From positions 496,001 to 560,000 of the forward strand of contig NZ_CP141614.1 of the NCBI RefSeq assembly GCF_035593265.1: a DNA stretch of 64,000 bases. Reading direction: 5' to 3'. Under the pieces are notes generated by a model. That model was not told the DNA's origin. It did not search any database and worked only from the letters and a program-made list of their open reading frames with translations. The position numbers were made by a program, and so were the translations under genes. Shown in pieces: positions 26,448-33,807 of this stretch. The DNA is from Limnochorda sp. LNt (GTDB lineage: Bacteria > Bacillota > Limnochordia > Limnochordales > Geochordaceae). Each line of letters starts with the position of its first letter. The stretch's first letter is position 1.

Positions 26448-26956
26448 GCCGGGGCGTACCTGCCGGCGACCGGGCGGCCGTCCTGCCCCTGCGGGGCCTG
26501 CCTCACCGCGTGGAGGTACGGGTGGCCCCGCTGGGGCGCAGCCGGGTGGTGCGGAGCGACAGCACCATCTGGGTGCTGATGGCGCCCGCGGAGCGGCGCC
26601 GCCCGGAGCAGCTCCTGGGGGCCTGGCTGCGAGCCGAGGCCCGGCGCGTCATCGTGGCCCGCGTGGCTCAGCTCGCCGAGCGCCACCGATTCCGCTATGG
26701 CCGCATCTTCGTGCGGGCCCAGAAGAGCCGCTGGGGCAGCTGCTCGAGCCGGGGCAACCTCTCCTTCAACTTCCGCCTGATCCTGGCGCCTCCGGAGATC
26801 CTCGACTACGTCATCCTCCACGAGCTGGCCCACCTGCGGGTGCCCGATCACTCGCCTCGCTTCTGGCGACTGGTCGAGACGCTGTGCCCCGACTACCGGT
26901 CTCGCCGGCGCTGGCTGCGCCTGCGCGAGCGGCGGCTGATGGATCTGGCCCTGTGA
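26444..26956 (+). CDS. YgjP/SprT-like zinc metallopeptidase (DUF45)
   Basis: A 170-residue protein with the gluzincin HELAH motif near residue 126 in LDYVILHELAHLRVPDH, preceded by SRWGSCSSRGNLSFNFRLI, the most conserved DUF45 segment. The role of this family is not settled; some links to restriction-modification systems and to stress have been proposed. The GTG at 26444 overlaps the upstream stop as GTGA. Its own stop is 4 nt from the converging glycosidase gene. Confidence 0.85.
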   Translation: MSRGVPAGDRAAVLPLRGLPHRVEVRVAPLGRSRVVRSDSTIWVLMAPAERRRPEQLLGAWLRAEARRVIVARVAQLAERHRFRYGRIFVRAQKSRWGSCSSRGNLSFNFRLILAPPEILDYVILHELAHLRVPDHSPRFWRLVETLCPDYRSRRRWLRLRERRLMDLAL

Positions 26957-26959
26957 GGC

Positions 26960-28747
26960 TCAGCGCCGGGCGTGGTCAGGCGCCGGCCCCAGCACCGTCA
27001 CCTCCCACAGCGAGTAGGCGCCGGCGGTCCAGGTGGAGTGGCCCGTCGACGTGTCGAGGCCGGGGGCGCGCCGCAGCATCTGGATGCGCACCAAGCGGGC
27101 CGGCCGTGCGGGGAAGGTGATGGTCTCCGTACCGCCCGCCCCGGAGCGCGTCTCGTACACCGGCTCCCAGTGGCTGCCGTCCGGCGAGAGCTCGATGCGG
27201 TAGTGGAGCGCGTGACGCTCCCACTCCAGGCGCAACCCGCCCACCGCTGCGATCTCGCCCAGGTCCAGCGTCAGCCACTCCGCTTGGTCCCTGAAGATGC
27301 GGCTCGCCCACCGGGTGCGCCGGTCGCCGTCGACGGCGCTGGCGGGCCCCCAGGCGGGCCCCAGCTCGGCCGACGACGAGGCCGTAGCCGAGGCGACGGG
27401 CAGCTCGACGGGGGCCGTCACGGAGGACCGGGAGGGGATCCTCAGGGAGACGGCTGCGTAGGGGGGCACCACGACGCCCTGCGTCAGATCCGGCCGGGGC
27501 GCCATCGCGTCGAGGGCTCGCCGCTGGTCCAGCACCCACCCCTGGGCTCGCCCGGCCGGCTCCAGGCCGTGCAACTCCAGCGTGACCCGGCGCGGACGCT
27601 CGGGATCCTTGTTGATGAGCACCACCCACAGGGTCTCGCCGTCCTCGGAGGTCGAGGCGTAGGCGGCCAGCGCGGGGTCCGCCGACTCGGCGTGCACCAT
27701 CCGCTCCCCGAAGCGGCGGGTGAAGAGGACGAACGCCCAGTACGACGGGTTGGGCGGGTTGTCGGGGGTGGCCCCCAACAGCCCGTAGTCGCCGCCACGC
27801 GGCGGATAGGGGTTGTGCAGCGCCCAGAAGCCGGCCGCGTCGACCCCCTCCTCCAGCAGGGTGCCAAGCACGTCGGCCGTCCAGAGCGCGTTGACGATGG
27901 AGACGCTCTGCGGGCCCGGGTACCCGGTGACGGAGTTGTAGCCGCCGATGTGGATCTCGATGCGATCCGCCCGGTCCGGTACCGCCGAGCGGATCATGTC
28001 ACGCAGGGCCTGCAGGTTGCGCCGCAACTCGGCGGGGCTCGCCAGCAGCCGGGTGTCGTCCTCCCGGCGGGGCTCCTGGGGGAACCAGTTGTAGACCACG
28101 AAGTCGAGGACCGGGCCGGCGATGCGCAGCACCTCCATGGTCCACTCGGCACGCGCCACGCTGACGCCGGCGCCCACCCGGATGGTGGGGTCGACGGCCT
28201 TCATGGCGCGGGCGAACTCGACCACCTGCCGGGCGTAGGTCTCGGCCGCCACCGAGAAGTACTCCTCGTCCCCGACCTCCCAGTAGCGGACCCCGTAGCC
28301 CTTCTCGACGTTGGCGTAGCGCACCCACCGGGCGGCCACCTCGGGCCCGGCCGGGTAGTTGACGCTGATGGACGGCTCGGCGCCCACCAGCCGGCAGAAG
28401 AGGATGAACTCGTCCGTGTCCATCCGCAGGGGCGAGTTGTGGGGAGCGTCGAAGACGTAGCGATCGCCGTCGTTGCCCCCCGGATACCGCAAGAACCGGA
28501 TGCCCGCCTGCTTCACCTTGCGCAGCGCGTCCTGGTCGAAGGTGAGCGGCCAGTCCTCCATGGTCCCGGGGAAGAGCTGCTCGTCCCAGCTGGCGGTGTT
28601 GACGCCGAAGACCAGGGGCTTGACGGGCCCCAGGACCCGGGAGGCGTCCACCGAGACCGTCGCCCGGGCCTCGGCGGCCGAGGCAGTCGAGCCCATCGAT
28701 CCCACTCCCATCCCGATGGCGAGCACCAGGACCAGCGCCCGCGGCAT
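26960..28747 (-). CDS. Secreted GH51-like glycoside hydrolase with C-terminal F5/8C (CBM32-like) module
   Basis: About 595 residues. It has a signal peptide (ALVLVLAIGMGVGSMGS...ASA). Next comes a catalytic barrel resembling alpha-L-arabinofuranosidases, with GVNTASWDEQLFPG, RFLRYPGGNDGDRYVF and RYWEVGDEEYF in the place of the acid/base glutamate. A beta-rich domain follows, then a discoidin-type module over the last about 150 residues (ASAVDGDRRTRWASR, WLTLDLGEIAAVGGLRLEW). It probably trims plant or microbial polysaccharide outside the cell for the adjoining importer. ATG 28747 is taken; ATG 28762 is possible. It is last in the leftward sugar operon. Confidence 0.8.
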   Translation of the reverse strand: MPRALVLVLAIGMGVGSMGSTASAAEARATVSVDASRVLGPVKPLVFGVNTASWDEQLFPGTMEDWPLTFDQDALRKVKQAGIRFLRYPGGNDGDRYVFDAPHNSPLRMDTDEFILFCRLVGAEPSISVNYPAGPEVAARWVRYANVEKGYGVRYWEVGDEEYFSVAAETYARQVVEFARAMKAVDPTIRVGAGVSVARAEWTMEVLRIAGPVLDFVVYNWFPQEPRREDDTRLLASPAELRRNLQALRDMIRSAVPDRADRIEIHIGGYNSVTGYPGPQSVSIVNALWTADVLGTLLEEGVDAAGFWALHNPYPPRGGDYGLLGATPDNPPNPSYWAFVLFTRRFGERMVHAESADPALAAYASTSEDGETLWVVLINKDPERPRRVTLELHGLEPAGRAQGWVLDQRRALDAMAPRPDLTQGVVVPPYAAVSLRIPSRSSVTAPVELPVASATASSSAELGPAWGPASAVDGDRRTRWASRIFRDQAEWLTLDLGEIAAVGGLRLEWERHALHYRIELSPDGSHWEPVYETRSGAGGTETITFPARPARLVRIQMLRRAPGLDTSTGHSTWTAGAYSLWEVTVLGPAPDHARR

Positions 28748-28776
28748 CGCACGACCCCCCATCCTCACGCCTGACC

Positions 28777-29697
28777 TCACTTGAAGCCGGTCAGCGCGAA
28801 GCCCCGGATGTAGTGACGTTGCATGGTCAGGAAGAGCACGATGGTGGGCACGATGGCCATCACCGTGGCGGCCTGGAGCTTGCCGGCGTTGAGCGCGGTG
28901 CTGTAGGCCGTCGCCATCATCCGGATCCCCACCGGCACCGTGGCCAGGTGCTGGGCCGAGGTGGTGACGATGAGAGGCCAGAGCAGGTAGTTCCACTGGC
29001 CGATGAAGGTGAAGATGGCGATGGTGGCCAGAGCCGGTCGGGTGAGAGGCAGCATGATGCGGCTCCAGATGGAGAGCTCCGATGCCCCGTCGATGCGGGC
29101 GGCGTCGACCAGCTCGTCGGGCACCGACATCATGAACTGCCGCATCAGGAAGATGCCCCAGGCGCTGACGGCGAAGGGCAGGATCAGGGCCAGGTGCGAC
29201 TGCAGCGCGCCGGTGCCGCCCAGCCCCAGGATGTCGTTGCCCCCCATGAGCGGCATGCGCTTGAGGATGTAGTAGACCGGCACCAGGAAGAGGAAGGCCG
29301 GGAACATCATGGTCGCCAGGAAGAGCCGGAAGATGGCGTCGCGCCCCGGGAAGTCCAGCTTGGTCAGGGCGTAGCCGGCCATGGAGCTGGTGACCAGCAC
29401 CAGCAGCGTGACGGCCGACGAGACGATGACCGAGTTCTTGAAGTAGAGGCCCAGCGGCACCCGCGGGTCGCGGAGCACCTCCAGGTAGTGGTGCCACTGG
29501 GGCACCTCGGGCCACCAGACCGGCGGCACCCGGATGCTCTCCTGGTAGGTCATCAGCGAGGAGCTGAACATCCAGAAGAAGGGCAGGAACATGGCCGCGG
29601 CCACCGCCAGCGTCACGACGAAGCGCAACGTCCCCACGACGGCCAGCCAGGGTGGCCGTCGCCTGCTGGCGGCCGGGCCCGCGTCACGGCTACTCAT
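28777..29697 (-). CDS. Sugar ABC transporter permease (MalG type)
   Basis: A 306-residue inner-membrane protein with six membrane helices. The EAA loop DAARIDGASELSIWSRIMLP near residue 199, which docks the ATPase, is clear. It works with the permease at 29690-30610 and the binding protein at 30703-32040 in a carbohydrate uptake transporter (CUT1). No ATPase gene is present in the locus, so a shared MsmX-like ATPase encoded elsewhere is likely. ATG 29697 overlaps the upstream stop by 8 nt and has GGGGAGGG 10 nt before it. Confidence 0.9.
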   Translation of the reverse strand: MSSRDAGPAASRRRPPWLAVVGTLRFVVTLAVAAAMFLPFFWMFSSSLMTYQESIRVPPVWWPEVPQWHHYLEVLRDPRVPLGLYFKNSVIVSSAVTLLVLVTSSMAGYALTKLDFPGRDAIFRLFLATMMFPAFLFLVPVYYILKRMPLMGGNDILGLGGTGALQSHLALILPFAVSAWGIFLMRQFMMSVPDELVDAARIDGASELSIWSRIMLPLTRPALATIAIFTFIGQWNYLLWPLIVTTSAQHLATVPVGIRMMATAYSTALNAGKLQAATVMAIVPTIVLFLTMQRHYIRGFALTGFK

Positions 29698-30610
29698 AGG
29701 CCTCGAGCCCTCCCCGCCTCAAGACTCGCAGCAAGATCAGCGTCAAGCCGAAGATGATGACGAACAGGATCAGCGCCCCCGCCGTGGCGCGGCCAGCCCG
29801 CAGGCTGCGGAAGGCCGTGGTGTAGAGGTACAGCGCCACCACCATGACGGCACGCGCCGGCGTGGTCCCGCTCTCGGTCCCGCCCAGCGCCATCGAGTAG
29901 ACCAGGTCGAAGACCTGCCACGCCGAGATGAGGCCGGTCACCGAGAGGAACAGCACGGTGGGCCGCAGCAGGGGCAGCGTGATGTGCCAGAACTCGTGCC
30001 ACGGACGAGCGCCGTCGATCCGGGCCGCCTCGTAGTACTGCGCCGGGATGTTGCGCAGCCCCGCGATGAAGACGATGACCGTGGCTCCCACCCCGGCCCA
30101 GATGGCCGTGGCCATGATGGAGGGCAGCGCCAGCTCCGCGCTGGAGAGCCACTGCTGAGGGGGCAGGCCTACGGCCCGCAGCAGCTGGTTGAGGTAGCCC
30201 TGGGAGGGGTGGTAGATGCCGCCCCAGATGCGCCCGACCGCGATGGCGGGCGTCACCACCGGGGCGAAGATGAGGAACCGCCACAGGGCGCTGCCCCGCA
30301 CGTTGTTGATGAGCAGCGCCACCCCCAAGGCGATGGCCATGCCGATGAAGACCGTGCCCAGGGCGTAGACCAGGGTGTTCTTCAGCGAGGCGATGAACAT
30401 GTCGTCACGGGTCAGCAGGTAGGTGTAGTTGGAGAAGCCGACCCACCGAGCCCGCTCCAGGGGGGCCAGCATGTTCCAATTGGTGAAGGAGATGTAGACG
30501 GACAGCCCCACGGGGAAGAGCAGGAAGACGAGATAGAAGAGGATGGCCGGCGACAGGAACAGGTACCCGGCCACGGTCTGTCTCGCCCGTCTACTGAGGC
30601 TCCGTGCCAT
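29690..30610 (-). CDS. Sugar ABC transporter permease (MalF type)
   Basis: A 306-residue permease with six helices. AGYLFLSPAILFYLVFLLFP marks the first helix and YYEAARIDGARPWHEFWHIT the EAA loop near residue 205. It pairs with the MalG-type permease downstream, overlapping it by 8 nt. ATG 30610 has GGGAGG 8 nt upstream; the frame is open further up to 30706, but that stretch reads through a stem-loop and looks non-coding. It is separated from the binding-protein gene by that stem-loop. Confidence 0.9.
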   Translation of the reverse strand: MARSLSRRARQTVAGYLFLSPAILFYLVFLLFPVGLSVYISFTNWNMLAPLERARWVGFSNYTYLLTRDDMFIASLKNTLVYALGTVFIGMAIALGVALLINNVRGSALWRFLIFAPVVTPAIAVGRIWGGIYHPSQGYLNQLLRAVGLPPQQWLSSAELALPSIMATAIWAGVGATVIVFIAGLRNIPAQYYEAARIDGARPWHEFWHITLPLLRPTVLFLSVTGLISAWQVFDLVYSMALGGTESGTTPARAVMVVALYLYTTAFRSLRAGRATAGALILFVIIFGLTLILLRVLRRGGLEAYE

Positions 30611-30656
30611 CTGCCACGCCTCCCGTCGAGGACAGGCCTCGGGCGGCGGGAGCCGG

Positions 30657-30690
30657 CCGAGGGGCCGGAGCCCGCGCTCCGACCCCTCGG
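30657..30690 (-). promoter_or_regulatory. GC stem-loop directly after the sugar-binding-protein gene
   Basis: On the transcribed (-) strand, CCGAGGGG pairs with CCCCTCGG and an inner GGAGC pairs with GCTCC, separated by a 2-nt internal mismatch, with a 4-nt loop. It begins 12 nt after the binding-protein stop at 30703. There is no T-run. It is similar in place and arms to the hairpin at 47765-47799. Confidence 0.62.
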
Positions 30691-30702
30691 CGCCGGGACC
30701 TG

Positions 30703-32040
30703 TCATCCGTAGAACTCCCGCAGGATGTCGTCGATCTTGGAAGCCGCGTCATCGAGGGCCTGCTTGGGCGTCTTGCGGCCGTGCCAGGCCTCGACGATCT
30801 CGTGCCACAGGATGGTCTTGATCTCCGCGCCCTGCAGCACGTTGGGCTCGTGATGCGCGTTGGCCAGCTCCTGCACGAAGACCCGGGTGTACAGGTCGTC
30901 GAGCTGCTCCGGATGGCCGGCCAGGTCGCCCTTGCGGGGTGGGATGCTGCCGATGTTCTCGGCCTGGTAGGTGCCCATGCGGGTGGTGCCGTCAGGCAGC
31001 GTCTGGGCGGTGAACCACCGGATGAAGTCCCAGGCCTCCTTCTTGACCCGGCTCTGGGCATTGACGCCCAGCCACCACGAGTAGGCCGCGTTGACCGACT
31101 TGCCGTTGATGGCCGGGATGGGCGCCACGCCCACGGTGGCCTCGTACTCGGAGCCGAAGGCCTGCTTGAGGCTCGACTCGTACCACGAGGCCATGATCAT
31201 CATGGAGACCCGGCCCTGCGGGAACTCCCAGACGCTGGCGGAGACGTCGGTGGCCCCGCTGCGGAAGAGCTGCAGCTCGGCCTCCAGGGCCGCCAGGCCC
31301 TCCGGGCCGTTGAACGTGGCGCGGCTGAGGTCGGGCGCCAGGAAGTCACCGCCCAGGCTCCACAGCAGGCCCAGGTACGGGTGCACCACGGCCGACTCCC
31401 AGCCGGCCAGGAAGGCGAAGCCGTAGCGCTCCACCGTGCCGTCGGCCGCCCTGCGGGTCAGCTTGGCGCCCATCTGCACCAGCTCGTCCCAGGTCCTGGG
31501 CGGCCCGGAGAAGCCGGCCTCCTGCAAGTGCTTCTTGTTGTAGACGAGGGCGTAGTTGCCCACCTCGAACGGAATGCCCCAGATCTGACCGTCGACGGTG
31601 GCGCCCTCGACGGCTACGGGGATGTACTGGTTGCGGACGTCGGCCACCAGGTCGGCCGGCACCGGCTCCAGCACCCCGTCGTAGACCAGCTGGGGGCCCC
31701 AGGTGTTGAGCACGCTGATGATGTCGGGACCCGTCCCCGCTGCCTGGGCCACGATGAGCCGGTTGAGGTACTCCTCCATCGGGATGGACTGCAGCTCGAT
31801 GTCGATGTCGGGATGGGTCCGCTCGTACTCCTCGACCCACTGCCGGAGTCCTCGCGCCACCAGCTGATCGCCCTGGTAGATGCCGTCGATCTGGAAGTCG
31901 GTCCAGTGGACCTGCCAGACGATCTTGGTCCTGGCAGCCAGGGCGGTGCCCGTTCCTGCCAGGGCCACGGCGACGACCGCGGCCAGGGCGGCGCCTGTCC
32001 AGACCAGGGTCCACTGGCGGCTCTGCCGCTTGCGTCCCAT
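30703..32040 (-). CDS. Sugar ABC transporter substrate-binding protein (family 1)
   Basis: A 445-residue secreted protein. It has a basic N-terminus MGRKRQSRQW, a hydrophobic signal segment (VVAVALAGTGTALAA) and no lipobox cysteine. The mature part has the hinge segments of CUT1 binding proteins: TGPDIISVLNTWGPQLV, WGIPFEVGNYALVYNKK, PPRTWDELVQMG and AAYSWWLGVNAQSR. It delivers an oligosaccharide or monosaccharide to the two downstream permeases. ATG 32040 has GAGAGGAG 10 nt upstream. The gene is followed by a strong hairpin, which may explain overproduction relative to the permeases. Confidence 0.9.
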   Translation of the reverse strand: MGRKRQSRQWTLVWTGAALAAVVAVALAGTGTALAARTKIVWQVHWTDFQIDGIYQGDQLVARGLRQWVEEYERTHPDIDIELQSIPMEEYLNRLIVAQAAGTGPDIISVLNTWGPQLVYDGVLEPVPADLVADVRNQYIPVAVEGATVDGQIWGIPFEVGNYALVYNKKHLQEAGFSGPPRTWDELVQMGAKLTRRAADGTVERYGFAFLAGWESAVVHPYLGLLWSLGGDFLAPDLSRATFNGPEGLAALEAELQLFRSGATDVSASVWEFPQGRVSMMIMASWYESSLKQAFGSEYEATVGVAPIPAINGKSVNAAYSWWLGVNAQSRVKKEAWDFIRWFTAQTLPDGTTRMGTYQAENIGSIPPRKGDLAGHPEQLDDLYTRVFVQELANAHHEPNVLQGAEIKTILWHEIVEAWHGRKTPKQALDDAASKIDDILREFYG

Positions 32041-32057
32041 CGATTCTCCACTCCTCT

Positions 32058-32849
32058 CTACCGAGGCGTTGACGACGCCAGACCACGTACCCAAGCGGCG
32101 AACTCCTCGAACACCTGCTCGTTGTGCCCGGGCTCGACCCCCTCTACGTTGGGCGAGACGAACGACTCCTTGACCACGCCCATGGCGGCGAGGCGAGCCG
32201 CCGTCTCGGCCACCAGCGATTGGGCGATGGCGACGAACGCGACGGTCGAGACCGCCGAGACGGGGTAGGGCCAGCCGTCGATGCGGACGACGGCATCCTC
32301 GGGCGGGACGCAGTTGTCGATGACGACGTCGGCCACGTCGGCCAGCCTCTTGCCGCTGGAGTGGGTCGCCCGGTGGGTGCGGGCGTTGGCCACGGAGGTG
32401 GCCGCCACCACCGACGCCCCGCGCTGGCGGCCCGCCAGGGCCACCTCTACCGGCGCGGCGTTGAGGCCGCCGTGGGAGAAGACCAGCACGACGTCGCCGG
32501 CCCCGAGCGGATGGCTCTTGAGGAAGTTGGCCACGTAGCCCTCCTGCCGCTCCAGCCACAACAGCTCCCGGGCGCCGCCGGGGCCGATGGGGAAGTGCCA
32601 CATGAGCCGGGGGTCGGCCAGGGGGTAGAAGCCGACGAAACCCCCGTAGCGAGGGAAGACGTCGAGCACGGGGAGCACCGAGTGCCCGCTCCCGAAGACG
32701 AAGACGGCTCGTCCGGCCGCGATGGCCCCGGCCATCCGCCGGGCGGCCTGGCCGATAGCCTCGCCCTGGCTCTGCCGGATGCGCGCCAGCACCTCCTCCG
32801 CGGAGCGCAGGTAGGTCTGTCCCTTGGACTGTTGCGTGGGGCCTTGCAT
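32058..32849 (-). CDS. SIS-domain phosphosugar-binding protein (COG4821/UPF0309-like)
   Basis: A 263-residue protein with a sugar-isomerase (SIS) fold: AVFVFGSGHSVLPVLDVFPR near residue 47, the phosphosugar-binding Ser/Thr loop VLVFSHGGLNAAPVEVALAG near residue 118, and ADVVIDNCVPPEDAVVR. It is a distant relative of MurNAc-6-phosphate etherase and of sugar isomerases. Its place between a ROK kinase and a sugar importer fits a role in handling the phosphorylated imported sugar. ATG 32849 has GGGAGGAG 11 nt upstream. A second ATG at 32870 comes from a 21-nt repeat unit but has no ribosome site. Confidence 0.82.
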   Translation of the reverse strand: MQGPTQQSKGQTYLRSAEEVLARIRQSQGEAIGQAARRMAGAIAAGRAVFVFGSGHSVLPVLDVFPRYGGFVGFYPLADPRLMWHFPIGPGGARELLWLERQEGYVANFLKSHPLGAGDVVLVFSHGGLNAAPVEVALAGRQRGASVVAATSVANARTHRATHSSGKRLADVADVVIDNCVPPEDAVVRIDGWPYPVSAVSTVAFVAIAQSLVAETAARLAAMGVVKESFVSPNVEGVEPGHNEQVFEEFAAWVRGLASSTPR

Positions 32850-32880
32850 GTCGCGATGCACTCCTCCCATGTCTCGATGC
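32847..32880. repeat. Imperfect 13-bp direct repeat at the SIS gene start
   Basis: CATGTCGCGATGC at 32847-32859 and CATGTCTCGATGC at 32868-32880 differ by one base and are spaced 21 bp apart. Each contains an in-frame ATG of the SIS gene on the minus strand, so the start region looks like a short duplication (HRDMGGVHRDM if read through). Confidence 0.55.
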
Positions 32881-32887
32881 GGTGGGC

Positions 32888-33807
32888 TCACCCACCGACG
32901 CACGTCAGGGCAGCACGGGCGGCCCCCAGCAGCCCGGCGTCGTCTCCCAGGCCCGCGGGGGCGATCGCGCCGGCGGGCCGCCCACGGCTGGGCCCGGCGC
33001 GCACCGCGGCCTCCAGGCGCTCGGGCTGCTCGGCCAGCCGCAGCCCGACGCTGCCGCCCACCAGCACCAGGGCCGGATTGAGCAGCGAGACGACGTTGGC
33101 CAGGGCCCAGGCCAGGTGCTCCCGCGCCTCGTCGACGATGGCCCGGCAGGCCGGGTCGCCCCGGGCGGCCCGGTCGAAGATGTCGCGGGGCGCCAACGGC
33201 TCCCCCAGCCGCCGCGAGGCCGTCGCCTGCAGGGCGGGGCCGGCGATGAGCGACTCGAGAAGGCCCCGCGCGCCGCGCGGGCCGGGTCGGCCTCGGTGGC
33301 CCCGGGCACGCCCATCCAGCCCCCCGCGCCGGCCAGGTTGGAGGCCCCTCGCACGAGCCGCCCGTCGGCGATGATCCCTCCGCCCACGCCCGTGCCGACG
33401 ATGACGAAGACCAGGTCGGCGACCCCACGGCCCGCCCCGGCCCAGTGCTCGCCGAGCGCCGCCGCGTGCCCGTCGTACTCGAGCACGACCGGCATGGCCA
33501 GCGCCTCGGACAACCTCGGTCCCAGCTCTACCCCGTCCCAGCCCGGCAGGTTGGGCGCCCACTCGACGCGGCCGGCCCGTCGGTCGATGACGGCCGGCAG
33601 GCTGACCCCCACAGCCACCGGCCGAGGCTGGCCCTCCATCAGCTCCTGCAGCAGCGTCACCACCTGGCCGGTGAGGGCCTCGCCGTCCTGCGGCGAGGCC
33701 ACCGGTCGGGCGACTCGCCGGTGGATGCGAGCCTCCTCGTCCACGAGGGCGGCGCGCAGCTGCGTGCCGCCGATGTCGACGGCCGCTACCCGTCGCACGG
33801 CGCTCAA
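32888..33807 (-). CDS. ROK family sugar kinase/glucokinase (frameshift in this sequence)
   Basis: About 305 residues in two frames. The N-terminal part has the ATP-binding VAAVDIGGTQLRAALVDE, then YDGHAAALGEHWAGAGRGV and FVIVGTGVGGGIIADGRLV. It should continue into LLESLIAGPALQATASRRLG and NPALVLVGGSVGLRL in the other frame; the shift lies at about 33270-33290 in a GC-only stretch. The usual ROK cysteine zinc motif is not seen near the junction. It probably phosphorylates the imported hexose. The TTG at 33807 overlaps the upstream galactosidase stop as TTGA. A sequencing error is the simplest cause. Confidence 0.8.

Noticed and set aside
30611-30706. Longer MalF-type permease starting at 30706
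   Set aside because: It would place the start inside the upstream gene and translate through the stem-loop; ATG 30610 has a good GGGAGG site.
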